A stretch of DNA of 64,000 bases from Chitinophagaceae bacterium (GCA_016719165.1 JADKAJ010000005.1:248001-312000); one strand, 5' to 3'; shown: positions 34,721 through 43,687, numbered from the stretch's first letter. A program made the numbers and translations. The notes: a model not told the origin generated them from the letters alone.

Positions 34721-36022
34721 TTAGTAGTGTGCAAAATCCATATCAAACTTTCCTTTGATCCTTTCCATCGGCGGATTGAAATAACCGAATTTTAAATCTG
34801 GAAATTCTTCCCGGATCAGTTCCTGCATTTGTTTTACACCCATACATTCGCCGGTATCAGTTACTCCTATTTTGCCAAGATACCAGTCTGGATCAATATT
34901 AAAATTGCGCCACTGGATCATTTTCAGACCGGTTTCTTTGATCAGTTTTCTCAAGGCTTCATATTCAGCTATGGAGTCTGTCATTCCCGGGAAAACGAAA
35001 TAGTTAATGGAGGTCCAGCCGCCATACGAGTTGACAACTTTTAAGCTCTCGATTATATCATCGAACTCGTAATTATTAGGGCGATAGTAAGGCATGTAAA
35101 TCTCTCTCCTGGCGGAATTGGTACTTACCCGAATCGAATCCAGGCCTGCTTCACAGAGAATTTTAACTGCTTCAGGGTTTGAGCCATTGGTATTGATATT
35201 AATGCTGCCTTTCTTAGTATGCTTTCTTATTTCAATGATGGCATCACGGATGGTTTCCCACATCAGCAGCGGCTCACCTTCACAACCTTGCCCGAAACTG
35301 ATAATAGGAAAAGGAGCTGATTCCAGGTGTGGTACTGTAAATTCAACAATCTCTTCGGGTGTTGGCTTAAAGTTCAGCCTGTCTTGCGTGGATACGATCT
35401 GTTCTTCATCTGGCTGCAATGAAATACAACCGACACAATTCGCATTGCAGGCCGGAGAAGCTGGTACCGGGCATTCCCATCTTCCCAATGCGAAATTCCT
35501 TGCTGCAGGGCAACTATAAGTCAATGCACAATTATTCATCAGGTGTGCCACTAACCTGTTGTGCGGATAATTTTTCAGTAATTCTTGGGCACCGGTTTCT
35601 ACTCTTTTTGCATCATAACCGGCACATTCCTGCCTTATATCAGGTTCGATCCGTATAGCCGGTACATAAAATTTTTCATCTAACCAGCCGGCTGCTGTAT
35701 AGCAAAACAGCGGAAGGATAGGTGCTTCTGGGGCTGTTTCATAGGCTGCCAGATAAAACCCGGTATGCGCCGGTGGAATAAAGGCGGCAACAGCCCAGCC
35801 TTTATCACAAAGCCGCATTTCGCCGGTTTCCACATCTATACCAATACCCCGTCTGCCGGGTAATTCATATAAGGAGCCACCTTCAGGTAATTCTATCCAT
35901 TCATCTTCAGGTACCGGCATTGCGTCCCAACCTGAGCGGCCGGTTACATATAATGAAGTGTCTTCAAAAATATTTCCCTTACCGTCGGAGTAAAGAATGT
36001 ATGGGGATTGCGATAAACTCAT
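34721..36022 (-). CDS. Radical SAM protein with long N-terminal region
   Basis: The start at MSLSQSPYILY (433 residues) forms an ATGA overlap with the upstream stop codon, which supports it over an ATG 21 bases earlier. The radical SAM motif CNANCVGC is at about 192-199. A GQGCEGEPLL glycine-rich SAM contact is near 245, and ININTNGS, DSIRVSTNSARREIY and NYFVFPGMTDS follow the SPASM-less MoaA-like pattern. The roughly 190 residues before the cluster are unusual and hold further Cys (C-ALTYSC, ECPVPASPAC). I do not know the reaction. It lies between a membrane protein and an EamA exporter. Confidence 0.8.
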   Translation of the reverse strand: MSLSQSPYILYSDGKGNIFEDTSLYVTGRSGWDAMPVPEDEWIELPEGGSLYELPGRRGIGIDVETGEMRLCDKGWAVAAFIPPAHTGFYLAAYETAPEAPILPLFCYTAAGWLDEKFYVPAIRIEPDIRQECAGYDAKRVETGAQELLKNYPHNRLVAHLMNNCALTYSCPAARNFALGRWECPVPASPACNANCVGCISLQPDEEQIVSTQDRLNFKPTPEEIVEFTVPHLESAPFPIISFGQGCEGEPLLMWETIRDAIIEIRKHTKKGSININTNGSNPEAVKILCEAGLDSIRVSTNSARREIYMPYYRPNNYEFDDIIESLKVVNSYGGWTSINYFVFPGMTDSIAEYEALRKLIKETGLKMIQWRNFNIDPDWYLGKIGVTDTGECMGVKQMQELIREEFPDLKFGYFNPPMERIKGKFDMDFAHY

Positions 36023-36567
36023 TTCTTTAATTGCTGCCTGCAAAACTCGTTAAAATCCTGCTCATTTACAGTACTGTTTTCATCAATGGTTTGCTGAATG
36101 AGTTTGTTATTTTTGAAGTCAATGGTTAAGAGACCATCTTTTAAAATTATTGCATTCAATTCAGGCCACGATATGTTCTTTTGAGGAAGAGAGGGGTAAA
36201 GGATCTTATCAGTAAAAATGCTGACCAGCAGTTTTCTTTTGGCGCCCAGGTACAACATACCCAGAATGAAAAATAATAATGCCAGCCACCAGAAACCTGC
36301 TTTAAGCCAGGCCAGCGCTATGATATACTCCGCTAATAGCTTATAAGGAGTATCTTCATTATTTTTTATTTTTCCCAGGAAGTAATCAATGGCAAGTGCA
36401 CTTGAAAGTATTACTACTGTAATAATTGCACTGATCCGTATATCTTTTTCAGTAGTTGCTATAGCTATAAAAGCAAAAGCCAGCAGGTTGATAAGAATAA
36501 TATATAAAGCAATCTGATTATATTGCTTTAGTTTTTCATTCTTCAGGAGAAATTGGAATCTGGGCAT
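36019..36567 (-). CDS. Membrane protein with C-terminal cytoplasmic domain, unknown
   Basis: The 182-residue protein has about four hydrophobic segments between residues 20 and 110, then a soluble C-terminal part (SLPQKNISWPELNAIILKDGLLTIDFKNNKLIQQTID) that resembles the PH-like tail of YcxB-type proteins. It starts one base after the ureohydrolase stop and overlaps the radical SAM start by four bases, so it is tightly coupled to both. No catalytic motif is visible. Confidence 0.65.
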   Translation of the reverse strand: MPRFQFLLKNEKLKQYNQIALYIILINLLAFAFIAIATTEKDIRISAIITVVILSSALAIDYFLGKIKNNEDTPYKLLAEYIIALAWLKAGFWWLALLFFILGMLYLGAKRKLLVSIFTDKILYPSLPQKNISWPELNAIILKDGLLTIDFKNNKLIQQTIDENSTVNEQDFNEFCRQQLKK

Positions 36568-36568
36568 T

Positions 36569-37612
36569 TCAGCTGTTACTTGTCACCAATAAATTACACA
36601 ATTTATAAAGAACTCTTGCTCCTACATTTGCATTCCAGTCAGTTTCACTCACACCTACTTCACTAAGATCAAAACCAATAATTTTCCGGCCGCTTTCCAG
36701 TACTTTTTTGAAAATGAAGAATACTTCTTCCAGCTCAAATCCGCCGGGAACCGGTGTGCCGGTATGCGGGCAAAGTTTCCGGTCCAATCCATCAATATCA
36801 AAACTAATATAAACCTGTTGCGGTAGTTTACTCACAATTTCTTCTGCCAGGCTCTTCCATGTTTCGCCTTCAAATTGCCTTTGATTTATATCCTTATCGA
36901 AGTAGGTTATTACTTTGTAGTTACTGTTCCTGATATAATCCCATTCAACTTCGCTATAATCCCTTATCCCAACCTGTACCAGCCTTATCAACTGTGGTAT
37001 CTCTTTCAGCGCATTGAACATTATACCGGCATGCGAATGGTGAAAACCCTCATATGTATCGCGGAGATCGCAATGGGCATCTATCTGTAATATGCCAAAT
37101 TCGCCATGTTTTTCGCCAATTGCTTTCATGTAACCAAGCGGTGTGCTATGGTCTCCTCCTAATATGGCTACTAACTTATCTTTCTCTAAAAGGGCTTTTG
37201 TTTGCTCAAAGACCCAGTCTTTCAAAAAAACGCCGCCTTCGTTGACTTCTTTCAGTGTTTTACACATGAATTGATTGGCACTTAACTCTTCCCCTTTTGA
37301 AATATAGTCAATGTAGAGTTCAGCTTCTTTTCTCAGGTAGTCGCTTTTCATCAATATCTTCTTGTCTACATACCGCATATAGAAGCCCTGTTTCCACGCT
37401 TCAGGCATTTCGGGGTCAAACAGGTCAATCTGGTAACTTGCTTTTAGGATTGAATCTGGAGCCCTGGCAGTACCTGCGCCATAGCTAACTGTCACTTCCC
37501 AGGGTACGGGTATGATCACCAATTTTGCATTGTCTTCAGAGGTAGGGAATCCGAAAATATTATTATTGGGATTGCTTACACTGTTGGGGTCGTAGGAAGA
37601 AAGATCAACCAT
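36569..37612 (-). CDS. Ureohydrolase (arginase/agmatinase/formiminoglutamase family)
   Basis: The 347-residue protein carries all Mn-binding motifs: GGDHS at 152-156, DAHCD at 178-182 and FDIDGLD near 268, followed by GTPVPGG. It has an N-terminal extension of about 30 residues (NNNIFGFPTSEDN) common in Bacteroidota members. The family hydrolyses guanidino groups to urea and an amine, or formamide release in the HutG branch. The substrate cannot be assigned. It is the first gene of an operon with a membrane protein, a radical SAM protein and an EamA exporter, which suggests processing of a guanidino compound or its product. Confidence 0.88.
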   Translation of the reverse strand: MVDLSSYDPNSVSNPNNNIFGFPTSEDNAKLVIIPVPWEVTVSYGAGTARAPDSILKASYQIDLFDPEMPEAWKQGFYMRYVDKKILMKSDYLRKEAELYIDYISKGEELSANQFMCKTLKEVNEGGVFLKDWVFEQTKALLEKDKLVAILGGDHSTPLGYMKAIGEKHGEFGILQIDAHCDLRDTYEGFHHSHAGIMFNALKEIPQLIRLVQVGIRDYSEVEWDYIRNSNYKVITYFDKDINQRQFEGETWKSLAEEIVSKLPQQVYISFDIDGLDRKLCPHTGTPVPGGFELEEVFFIFKKVLESGRKIIGFDLSEVGVSETDWNANVGARVLYKLCNLLVTSNS

Positions 37613-37634
37613 ATTACTGTTATTGAAAAACGTT

Positions 37635-37665
37635 GCAAGTTACAGGGGTTTGGGATAGCAGCAAA
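37635..37665 (-). promoter_or_regulatory. Predicted promoter of ureohydrolase operon
   Basis: On the minus strand TTTG (37662-37665) and TAACTTGC (37635-37642) are separated by 19 bases, a good match to the Bacteroidota -33/-7 arrangement. The operon's first ATG follows about 20 bases on. Confidence 0.6.
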
Positions 37666-37685
37666 ATCAATCACCCCAAAGTGGA

Positions 37686-37728
37686 CAGATTAAAAAAGGA
37701 GTTGTACTACAACTCCTTTTTTAATCTG
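37686..37728. terminator. Perfect 43-base palindrome, bidirectional terminator
   Basis: Arms of 21 bases (core aaaaaaggagttgta / tacaactcctttttt) are exact reverse complements around base 37707. A/T runs on both sides make it a terminator in either direction. It sits just after the desaturase start region boundary, downstream of the desaturase stop by position (minus strand genes on both sides), and 70 bases upstream of the ureohydrolase start. On the minus strand it would stop transcripts entering the desaturase gene from upstream or ending in this gap. Confidence 0.75.
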
Positions 37729-37738
37729 ATTCAATAAG

Positions 37739-38806
37739 TTATTTATGACTAAGGTGTTTCAGGTGAGAAACATGGGAGGCTAATGCTATTCTCATTTTGG
37801 GATACTCAATATAAGTTACCCCAAAATCTTCACATGCTTTTTTGATGATCTTACTGATGGCAGGATAATGAACATGCGATACCCTGGGGAACAAATGATG
37901 TTCAACCTGGAAATTCAAACCTCCAACTAACCAGGAAATTAATTTGTTGCCGGTAGCAAAATTAGCCGTTGTTTTCAGCTGGTGTATGGCCCATTCGTCC
38001 TCCATTTTATGAGTTGCAATATTTGCATGGGGAAATGTAGTATCCTCAACCGTATGTGCCAATTGAAAGACAATACTCAGGACTACTCCGGTAAACATGC
38101 CATATACAAGAAAGCCGATCAGCCAGGGGGTAAAGCCGACTATATTGATAGGCAGGGCAACAAAAAGAAATGCGTGCAATAATTTAAAGCCCCAGAAAGA
38201 AATATGGTCACCTACAGACATAGGTTTCAAGGGCACAGACCCAACTCTTTTTAGAAAATATTTTTTATAGTCTGTAAAAAATACCCACCAGATGTACAAC
38301 AGCGAATAAGCTGCCCAGAAATACCAGTGCTGGAAACGGTGGATCTTGTAGTATTTCTGTGTTTCACAAAGACGTAATAATGGCTTTGCTTCTATATCAT
38401 CATCAATTCCTTCAATATTTGTATAAGTATGATGTATGATATTGTGCTTGGTCTTCCACATGAAATTATTAGCACCTAAAAAATTGAGAGACAGGCCGGC
38501 TAAATTATTGATCCATTTATGCTTACTAAAACTGCCATGCAGGCCATCATGCATCACATTAAAACCGATGGCAGCTGTTAACCCGCCAAGTACCACACAT
38601 TCTGTCAAAGCAAGCCATGTAGCCGGTGTGTAAAAAACAAGATGAATATAAACTGCGATAAATGCAACTGTCAGGAAAATAGCTTTGAAATAAAGTTGAA
38701 AATTTCCGGTAGGGGCTTTACCTGCCTGATTAAAATAATCACTGATTCTTTTCTTTAATTCACTATGAAAAGACTGAGATGTGCCAGAGAACTTAGGTAA
38801 TGTCAT
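37739..38806 (-). CDS. Membrane fatty acid (acyl-lipid/acyl-CoA) desaturase
   Basis: The 355-residue protein has three His boxes of the membrane desaturases: MHDGLHGSFSKH near 84-95, HNIIHHTYTN near 120-129 and QVEHHLFP near 308-315. The QxxHH form of the third box is typical of front-end and acyl-lipid delta desaturases. About four to six membrane segments fit this. It introduces a double bond using O2 and an electron donor. Upstream are two copies of a GTCAAC-GTTTGTT motif. It is followed by a strong palindromic terminator. Confidence 0.9.
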   Translation of the reverse strand: MTLPKFSGTSQSFHSELKKRISDYFNQAGKAPTGNFQLYFKAIFLTVAFIAVYIHLVFYTPATWLALTECVVLGGLTAAIGFNVMHDGLHGSFSKHKWINNLAGLSLNFLGANNFMWKTKHNIIHHTYTNIEGIDDDIEAKPLLRLCETQKYYKIHRFQHWYFWAAYSLLYIWWVFFTDYKKYFLKRVGSVPLKPMSVGDHISFWGFKLLHAFLFVALPINIVGFTPWLIGFLVYGMFTGVVLSIVFQLAHTVEDTTFPHANIATHKMEDEWAIHQLKTTANFATGNKLISWLVGGLNFQVEHHLFPRVSHVHYPAISKIIKKACEDFGVTYIEYPKMRIALASHVSHLKHLSHK

Positions 38807-38866
38807 TATAATACAAATTTCAGGTTGTAAAGGTAACCCAAAACGACCAGATTTCTCTAAAAATTA

Positions 38867-38903
38867 GTCAACCGTTTGTTATCGGTCAACAACTGTTTGT
38901 TTA
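38867..38903. repeat. Direct repeat upstream of desaturase
   Basis: Two copies of GTCAAC, two to five bases, GTTTGTTA-like sequence start at 38867 and 38885. The 18-base spacing puts both on one face of DNA roughly. It could be a regulator site for the desaturase. Confidence 0.35.
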
Positions 38904-38935
38904 ACATTTGATTCGCATTTACAGGCAAACAAAAG

Positions 38936-39673
38936 TTATGTTTCGTTTTGAATCAATGCGTCCAGATTCCGGATACCAATTTTCTTTTCACTGATAAATC
39001 CTTCTGCATATTTTACTCCAATTCTTTTACCAAACATTCTGGCTCTTGCAATAACACTGTCAAGAAAGTCAGGAGTGGAGATATAAGTTTGAGGTCCTTC
39101 GTGGCTGGTTTCTGCTGTAAAAAATTGCGTTCCGTATGCCTCAATTGCTTTCATCCGCTGATCGAATACATCACTGATATCAATCAGTAAATCAGGTTCG
39201 TGATACCAGTCCTGGATATAATGCAGCACATAGGAAGGCCTCCATCTGGGTTGAACAATATTATTTTCATCTCTCGTTTCAATTTTCAGTAAACCCGCTA
39301 AGAAACAACTGTCCGCAATCAATTTTCCCGCCCGGCCATGATCCGGGTGCCTGTCGTGCAGCACATTACCAATCACTATAGCAGGCTGATATTTACGGAT
39401 AGCTGAGATAAGCTTTAACTGGTGGTCTTCGTCGTTTTTAAAAAAACCATCTCTCATCTTCAGGTTCTCCCTGGCATGAACTCCCATTATCATGGAAGCG
39501 TTAGCAGCTTCCTGGTAACGGGTCTCACTGGTGCCCCTTGTTCCCAATTCGCCCTGTGTAAGGTCGATAATGGCTACTTTTTTACCTCTTTTTATTTCAT
39601 TAATCAGGGTGCCGGAGCAACCAAGTTCCACATCATCCGGATGAACACCAATAGCAAGAATATCTACTTTCAT
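38936..39673 (-). CDS. bshB1: Bacillithiol biosynthesis deacetylase BshB1
   Basis: The 245-residue protein is a LmbE/PIG-L deacetylase of BshB1 type. It has the zinc motif GVHPDDVEL (H11, D13, D14), TQGELGTRGT near 39-48, and HDRHPDHGRAG (H109, H112) near 106-116, followed by YIQDWYHEPDLLIDIS and EAYGTQF. It removes the acetyl group of GlcNAc-malate, the second bacillithiol step. bshC is 27 kb away. The gene is monocistronic, with a TACATTTG box upstream. Confidence 0.93.
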   Translation of the reverse strand: MKVDILAIGVHPDDVELGCSGTLINEIKRGKKVAIIDLTQGELGTRGTSETRYQEAANASMIMGVHARENLKMRDGFFKNDEDHQLKLISAIRKYQPAIVIGNVLHDRHPDHGRAGKLIADSCFLAGLLKIETRDENNIVQPRWRPSYVLHYIQDWYHEPDLLIDISDVFDQRMKAIEAYGTQFFTAETSHEGPQTYISTPDFLDSVIARARMFGKRIGVKYAEGFISEKKIGIRNLDALIQNET

Positions 39674-39696
39674 AAATGAAGAGAATTTAATAAATG

Positions 39697-39704
39697 CAAA
39701 TGTA
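39697..39704 (-). promoter_or_regulatory. Putative -7 box of bshB1
   Basis: On the minus strand this reads TACATTTG, a full TAnnTTTG match about 23 bases before the ATG. A spaced TTTG element is not evident. Confidence 0.45.
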
Positions 39705-39777
39705 TTTGATTACAATGAGAGTGTTTGGGAAGTGGTTGCAGTTCTGTTTTGAAAGAGCCGGTGGTTGAGGTTAACTA

Positions 39778-40485
39778 TTACCTGCGGTAAGGATTATTAT
39801 ACCAGGAGCCATCTATTTCTTTCACGATATTTTCTATATCTCTGTCGGTTTTATTTTTGGCGATGCTCCAGTCCTGTTTGAGATTTCCTCCTACAAAAAA
39901 GGCAACAGTCTGATAAAATCGGGCATTTAATCCTCCTTTGTATTCTTTGATGATTTCGTAGCAATTGTTTCCTGTTTGCCGGTTGATCAATTTCATCAGG
40001 ATCTTTCCCTGGTAAACAGAAAGGTTGGACAGCGGATCGCTAAATTGTTTTTTAAGTTCTTTCTCTCTTGATTTGATATAGCCTTTTCTTTCTTTTTTTG
40101 ATGAAACCTTTGCAAGGTTGGCATTAATGTCATTAATTGTAGCTCCGGCAATCCTGGCATAGGGATAGGTAACATAGACAGCATTCCGCAGCCTTGTCCA
40201 TTCTTCAATAAATTTTGCCAGTTTTTCCGGAGATAAATTGGATACCCATGCCATATCCATTTCCTTATAGTTTACAATCTCCCGCTGGTACCATATAGCC
40301 GGAACAATGATTGTATCATTAGGTCCCCAATTTTTCATTCTTTCAGACATGGGAGGGAGCGGGGGATTGGTATCTGTAACAGGAACTGAAGGCGGCTGTA
40401 CCTGTGCAATGACTATCATCCCCGGCATAATGGTAAGGGTAGCGCATAACACAATTGACTTCAGGTATTTAGTCATTTCTGGCAT
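39778..40485 (-). CDS. DUF4294-like exported protein
   Basis: The 235-residue protein has an N-terminal hydrophobic signal (IVLCATLTIMPGMIVIAQ) and then resembles the Bacteroidota DUF4294 family: a short Pro-rich lead, YPYARIAGATINDINANLAKVSSKKERKGYIKSREKELKKQF near 108-150, LSVYQGKILMKLINRQTGNNCYEIIKEYKGGLNARFYQ, and an NPYRR end. The function is unknown. An ATG four codons in (MTKYLKS) is equally possible. It lies downstream of the CcmF-like gene on the same strand with about 80 bases between. Confidence 0.75.
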   Translation of the reverse strand: MPEMTKYLKSIVLCATLTIMPGMIVIAQVQPPSVPVTDTNPPLPPMSERMKNWGPNDTIIVPAIWYQREIVNYKEMDMAWVSNLSPEKLAKFIEEWTRLRNAVYVTYPYARIAGATINDINANLAKVSSKKERKGYIKSREKELKKQFSDPLSNLSVYQGKILMKLINRQTGNNCYEIIKEYKGGLNARFYQTVAFFVGGNLKQDWSIAKNKTDRDIENIVKEIDGSWYNNPYRR

Positions 40486-40568
40486 CTGCTGTAAAAATAG
40501 AAAATGGTATCGGTATTTCAGATAGAGACAGTAAAACTACTAAGTAAGCTGTTTCAAAAAAGCTAAAA

Positions 40569-43034
40569 TCAGGAAGAAATGGAATTCTTCCGGTTTAGTT
40601 GAATACGTCTTACCATGCTAATGAGGATGCCAATTGCTGTAATCCAGACGCCATACCACAAAAGCTTAATAAAGGGGAATCGATAGGCTTTTAGTGTTAC
40701 ATATTTCAAAACTGCACTGGATTCTTTTACGCCCATCTCAATAGTCTTATCCGGGTTTACTTTTTGTAACTGAAGAACCAGGCTCTCGGAAGTAATCGTA
40801 TCTGGTATTGCAAACCATTCGCCTTTTGCGTTCGCCAGCCGGGAAGTAACAGAATAAGTGGATCCTGTTTTCGAATAAATTTTCAAAGGCACTTCGTATA
40901 ATGTTCCGTCAGCGCCAAAGAGCTCTTCTGGTATACTGTCTTTTTGTTTTACATCCTGTATGATGATAAAGCCCCTGCTGTAGAAAAGCGAGTCGCCGGT
41001 TTTACGGGTAAAAGGTTTAAAGGAAGACGTATCTTTTTCATTTTCAGGATTGGGGATTGAAGTGATATAGGTAAATACATCATGATCCCAGTAATGTTTG
41101 GCTGAAGGATTGGCCATCAGGCCTTCATTGCCTTTGTAGTTGACAAATGCATTTGGCAATAATACAAATTCTTCTTTCCCGTCATTGCTCTTAAATCTTA
41201 CTTTGTAGTACCATTGTTGTTTTTTGGGATGTGCAGAATCCCCTTCATAGGTTAAGGAATACCTGCCCATATTGGCTGTCATATCTTTTACAAGGGTCAG
41301 GTTTTCCCTTGGATCTTCACCTTCTGCCAAAGGAGCGGGGATACCGCCAATATTATTGGAAAGTATTTCTTTGTTGGAGGATGAAATAAGGATGCCCAAT
41401 AGCACCATACCAAATCCAACATGTGATATAGAACCTCCCGATAGCTTAAGGTTGCCTTTCAAACCCAGCCATATATAACCGGCATTGGCCACAATAGTAT
41501 AAATGCTGCAAACTACTGCCAGCCATATAGAACCCTGGAAAACAGGTCCTTTTTTATTGTAATCGATATCACCGAAAACTATAAAAAGGGCGGATAGAAT
41601 AAGGGTGATAATAGTTGGGATTAAAATTTTTTTCCAGAAATATTTACCGGAAGTGTCCTTGTATTTCAGGTATTGACTCACTGCTGTAAGGGCTGCCATA
41701 ATTATTGCCACATAGATCTGAATGCTGTTGTAGGCGAATTCGGCATCTTCCGGGGGAGCGATATTAGTGCCAAAAATTTTATTGAATACCGGTAATGATG
41801 TTTTGCCGATAATAACAATGGCAGAAAGGAAAAAGACCAATGCACCAATGAACATCCAGAATTCCCTCGACGAAGTATTCTCTTCTTTCTGAACAGACGG
41901 GATTTTATTGTACCTGGCGAAAAAGAAAGCCAGTGATGGCAAAACAAAAATTAACAGGAAAGTAAGCAGTTGAAAATTCATGCCCAGGTCAGTAAAAGCA
42001 TGTACGGAAGACTCTCCTAAAATACCACTGCGGGTAAGGAAGGTAGAATACAGGATAAAACCAAAAGCAAGTATAAAGAATAAATATGTGGCTCTCAGCG
42101 AATGACCGCTATGCCTGTAAATAAGTAAGGTGTGAATTCCGGATACCAAGATCATCCAGGGTACCAGTGAGGCATTCTCAACAGGGTCCCATGCCCAGTA
42201 ACCTCCAAATGTGAGTGATTCATAAGCCCACATACCACCCATCATGATACCTACACCCAAAACTGCAGCTGAGAATAAGGCCCAGGGAAGAGCAGGTTTG
42301 GTCCACTCCCCGTATTGTTTTTTCCATAATCCCGCCATAGCAAAAGCAAACGGGACAATAGTAGAAGCAAATCCCATGAACAATACCGGCGGATGAATGA
42401 CCATCCAGTAATTCTGTAATAAAGGGTTCAGATCATTACCGTCTTTAACAGACAGCATATAATCCGGCCGGAGGGGCTGGTTCACATCAAAGTTGATATG
42501 CAACCCGGTGGCATTATCCAACACCCCTGAATCCCTTAAAAGGATGAATGGGTTAGAGCCCATTTTCCAACCAAAAAAGTAAAGACCTGCCACCATAGTA
42601 GCCAATGCAAATTGAGCAAAGCTGACTATTGTCATTACCGGGGCTTCCCAGTTCCTGCTGCGTTTGATCAGGATAACTCCTAAAACACTATGACAGGCAC
42701 TCCAGAGCAGGAAACTTCCTTCCTGGCCTTCCCAGAAGCAGGCGAGCAAATATTTGAATTCCAAAGAACGGCTGCTATGTTTCCAAGCATAATGATATTC
42801 GAAAAGATGATTATGAATGATATAAAATAAAATACCGAAGATGGCAAAGACAGAAATTACTTCAAGGATAAAGGCATAACGGGCCAGTTTTTTCCAGGAT
42901 ATTGCATCGGCTTCCGTTTTTGACTGTGCAGCCAAAAAATAAGTAATGGTTGCTACAAGGGAGGCTACTAAAGAAAGTACAATAAAAAAATGTCCTAATT
43001 GTCCGGGTAAAAGATGCTCGCCAATATAGTCCAT
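40569..43034 (-). CDS. CcmF/CcsA-like cytochrome c heme lyase
   Basis: The 821-residue protein has about 14 membrane helices. The heme-handling WWD-type motif reads WAYESLTFGGYWAWDPVENASLVPWMI near 245-275, with further His in PPVLFMGF and HTLLIYRHSGHSLRATY regions. A large periplasmic loop (about 570-780) precedes a final helix. This is the CcmF/NrfE form of cytochrome c synthetase that attaches heme to apocytochrome c, receiving it from CcmE, encoded 70 bases upstream. Confidence 0.9.
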   Translation of the reverse strand: MDYIGEHLLPGQLGHFFIVLSLVASLVATITYFLAAQSKTEADAISWKKLARYAFILEVISVFAIFGILFYIIHNHLFEYHYAWKHSSRSLEFKYLLACFWEGQEGSFLLWSACHSVLGVILIKRSRNWEAPVMTIVSFAQFALATMVAGLYFFGWKMGSNPFILLRDSGVLDNATGLHINFDVNQPLRPDYMLSVKDGNDLNPLLQNYWMVIHPPVLFMGFASTIVPFAFAMAGLWKKQYGEWTKPALPWALFSAAVLGVGIMMGGMWAYESLTFGGYWAWDPVENASLVPWMILVSGIHTLLIYRHSGHSLRATYLFFILAFGFILYSTFLTRSGILGESSVHAFTDLGMNFQLLTFLLIFVLPSLAFFFARYNKIPSVQKEENTSSREFWMFIGALVFFLSAIVIIGKTSLPVFNKIFGTNIAPPEDAEFAYNSIQIYVAIIMAALTAVSQYLKYKDTSGKYFWKKILIPTIITLILSALFIVFGDIDYNKKGPVFQGSIWLAVVCSIYTIVANAGYIWLGLKGNLKLSGGSISHVGFGMVLLGILISSSNKEILSNNIGGIPAPLAEGEDPRENLTLVKDMTANMGRYSLTYEGDSAHPKKQQWYYKVRFKSNDGKEEFVLLPNAFVNYKGNEGLMANPSAKHYWDHDVFTYITSIPNPENEKDTSSFKPFTRKTGDSLFYSRGFIIIQDVKQKDSIPEELFGADGTLYEVPLKIYSKTGSTYSVTSRLANAKGEWFAIPDTITSESLVLQLQKVNPDKTIEMGVKESSAVLKYVTLKAYRFPFIKLLWYGVWITAIGILISMVRRIQLNRKNSISS

Positions 43035-43105
43035 CTCAGAAGTTTAGATTATGTTACTTTAAAAACGGGAAGAGGTTATTTATTGTTCAATAGACGGGAG
43101 AGATA

Positions 43106-43519
43106 TTATTTGGTCTCTTTGGTTCCCGGGTGCTGGCCGCCTTTTGCCTGTTCTTCTTTGTATTTGGAAGGACATTTTGTTTGAATGTCTTTACACTCGA
43201 ATTTCCCATCGTTATATTTCCCTTTTAATACCAGCTTTTCACTCAGCTCAAGATTATCAGGTTTGGCGTTATGGTAAACTACTTTTACAGATTTTCCCAG
43301 GGTGTCAACGGCTGTAAAGCTTAAATAGTTGGGATTGTTAACCGCATCGTATTCGATAGGTTGTGATTTATCCAGTTTGGCCATCAGGTGAACAAATTTA
43401 CCTGGTTTGGCCATTGCTGTGTCAATGGTATCATAAGTACTGGCAGTCTGCAGGAAAGTAAGCAAAACGCCTATTGAACCGGCAATCAGTACTAAAAGGA
43501 CTATGTGTATTTTTTTCAT
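43106..43519 (-). CDS. ccmE: Cytochrome c maturation heme chaperone CcmE, CxxxY type
   Basis: The 137-residue protein has one N-terminal membrane anchor (IVLLVLIAGSIGVLL) and an OB-like domain. The heme-binding site reads CPSKY at 116-120, the CxxxY form, in place of the HxxxY of E. coli. CcmE takes heme from CcmC and passes it to CcmF. It is the first gene of a two-gene run with the CcmF-like gene. The C-terminal tail (KEEQAKGGQHPGTKETK) is hydrophilic. Confidence 0.9.
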   Translation of the reverse strand: MKKIHIVLLVLIAGSIGVLLTFLQTASTYDTIDTAMAKPGKFVHLMAKLDKSQPIEYDAVNNPNYLSFTAVDTLGKSVKVVYHNAKPDNLELSEKLVLKGKYNDGKFECKDIQTKCPSKYKEEQAKGGQHPGTKETK

Positions 43520-43538
43520 GGTTATTGTTTGCAGTGTG

Positions 43539-43546
43539 CAAAGTTA
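43539..43546 (-). promoter_or_regulatory. Putative -7 box of ccmE
   Basis: On the minus strand this reads TAACTTTG, a full TAnnTTTG match 20 bases before the ccmE ATG. The spacer upstream is T-rich without a unique -33 element. Confidence 0.5.
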
Positions 43547-43641
43547 GGTCAAAAAAACCAACTGAGATTAAAGGGTTTAACGGCATTTACCCGGTGTTAA
43601 TTTCATTATATCTTCCTTTATTTATCAGGAGTTTTTGCCCT

Positions 43642-43649
43642 TATATTTG
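43642..43649 (+). promoter_or_regulatory. Putative -7 box of acyl-CoA dehydrogenase gene
   Basis: TATATTTG matches the Bacteroidota -7 element and lies about 40 bases before the start codon. It is divergent from the ccmE box 100 bases away. Confidence 0.5.
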
Positions 43650-43687
43650 CATTCCTAACACTCGTTCGAATAATAAATAATCGCTAT

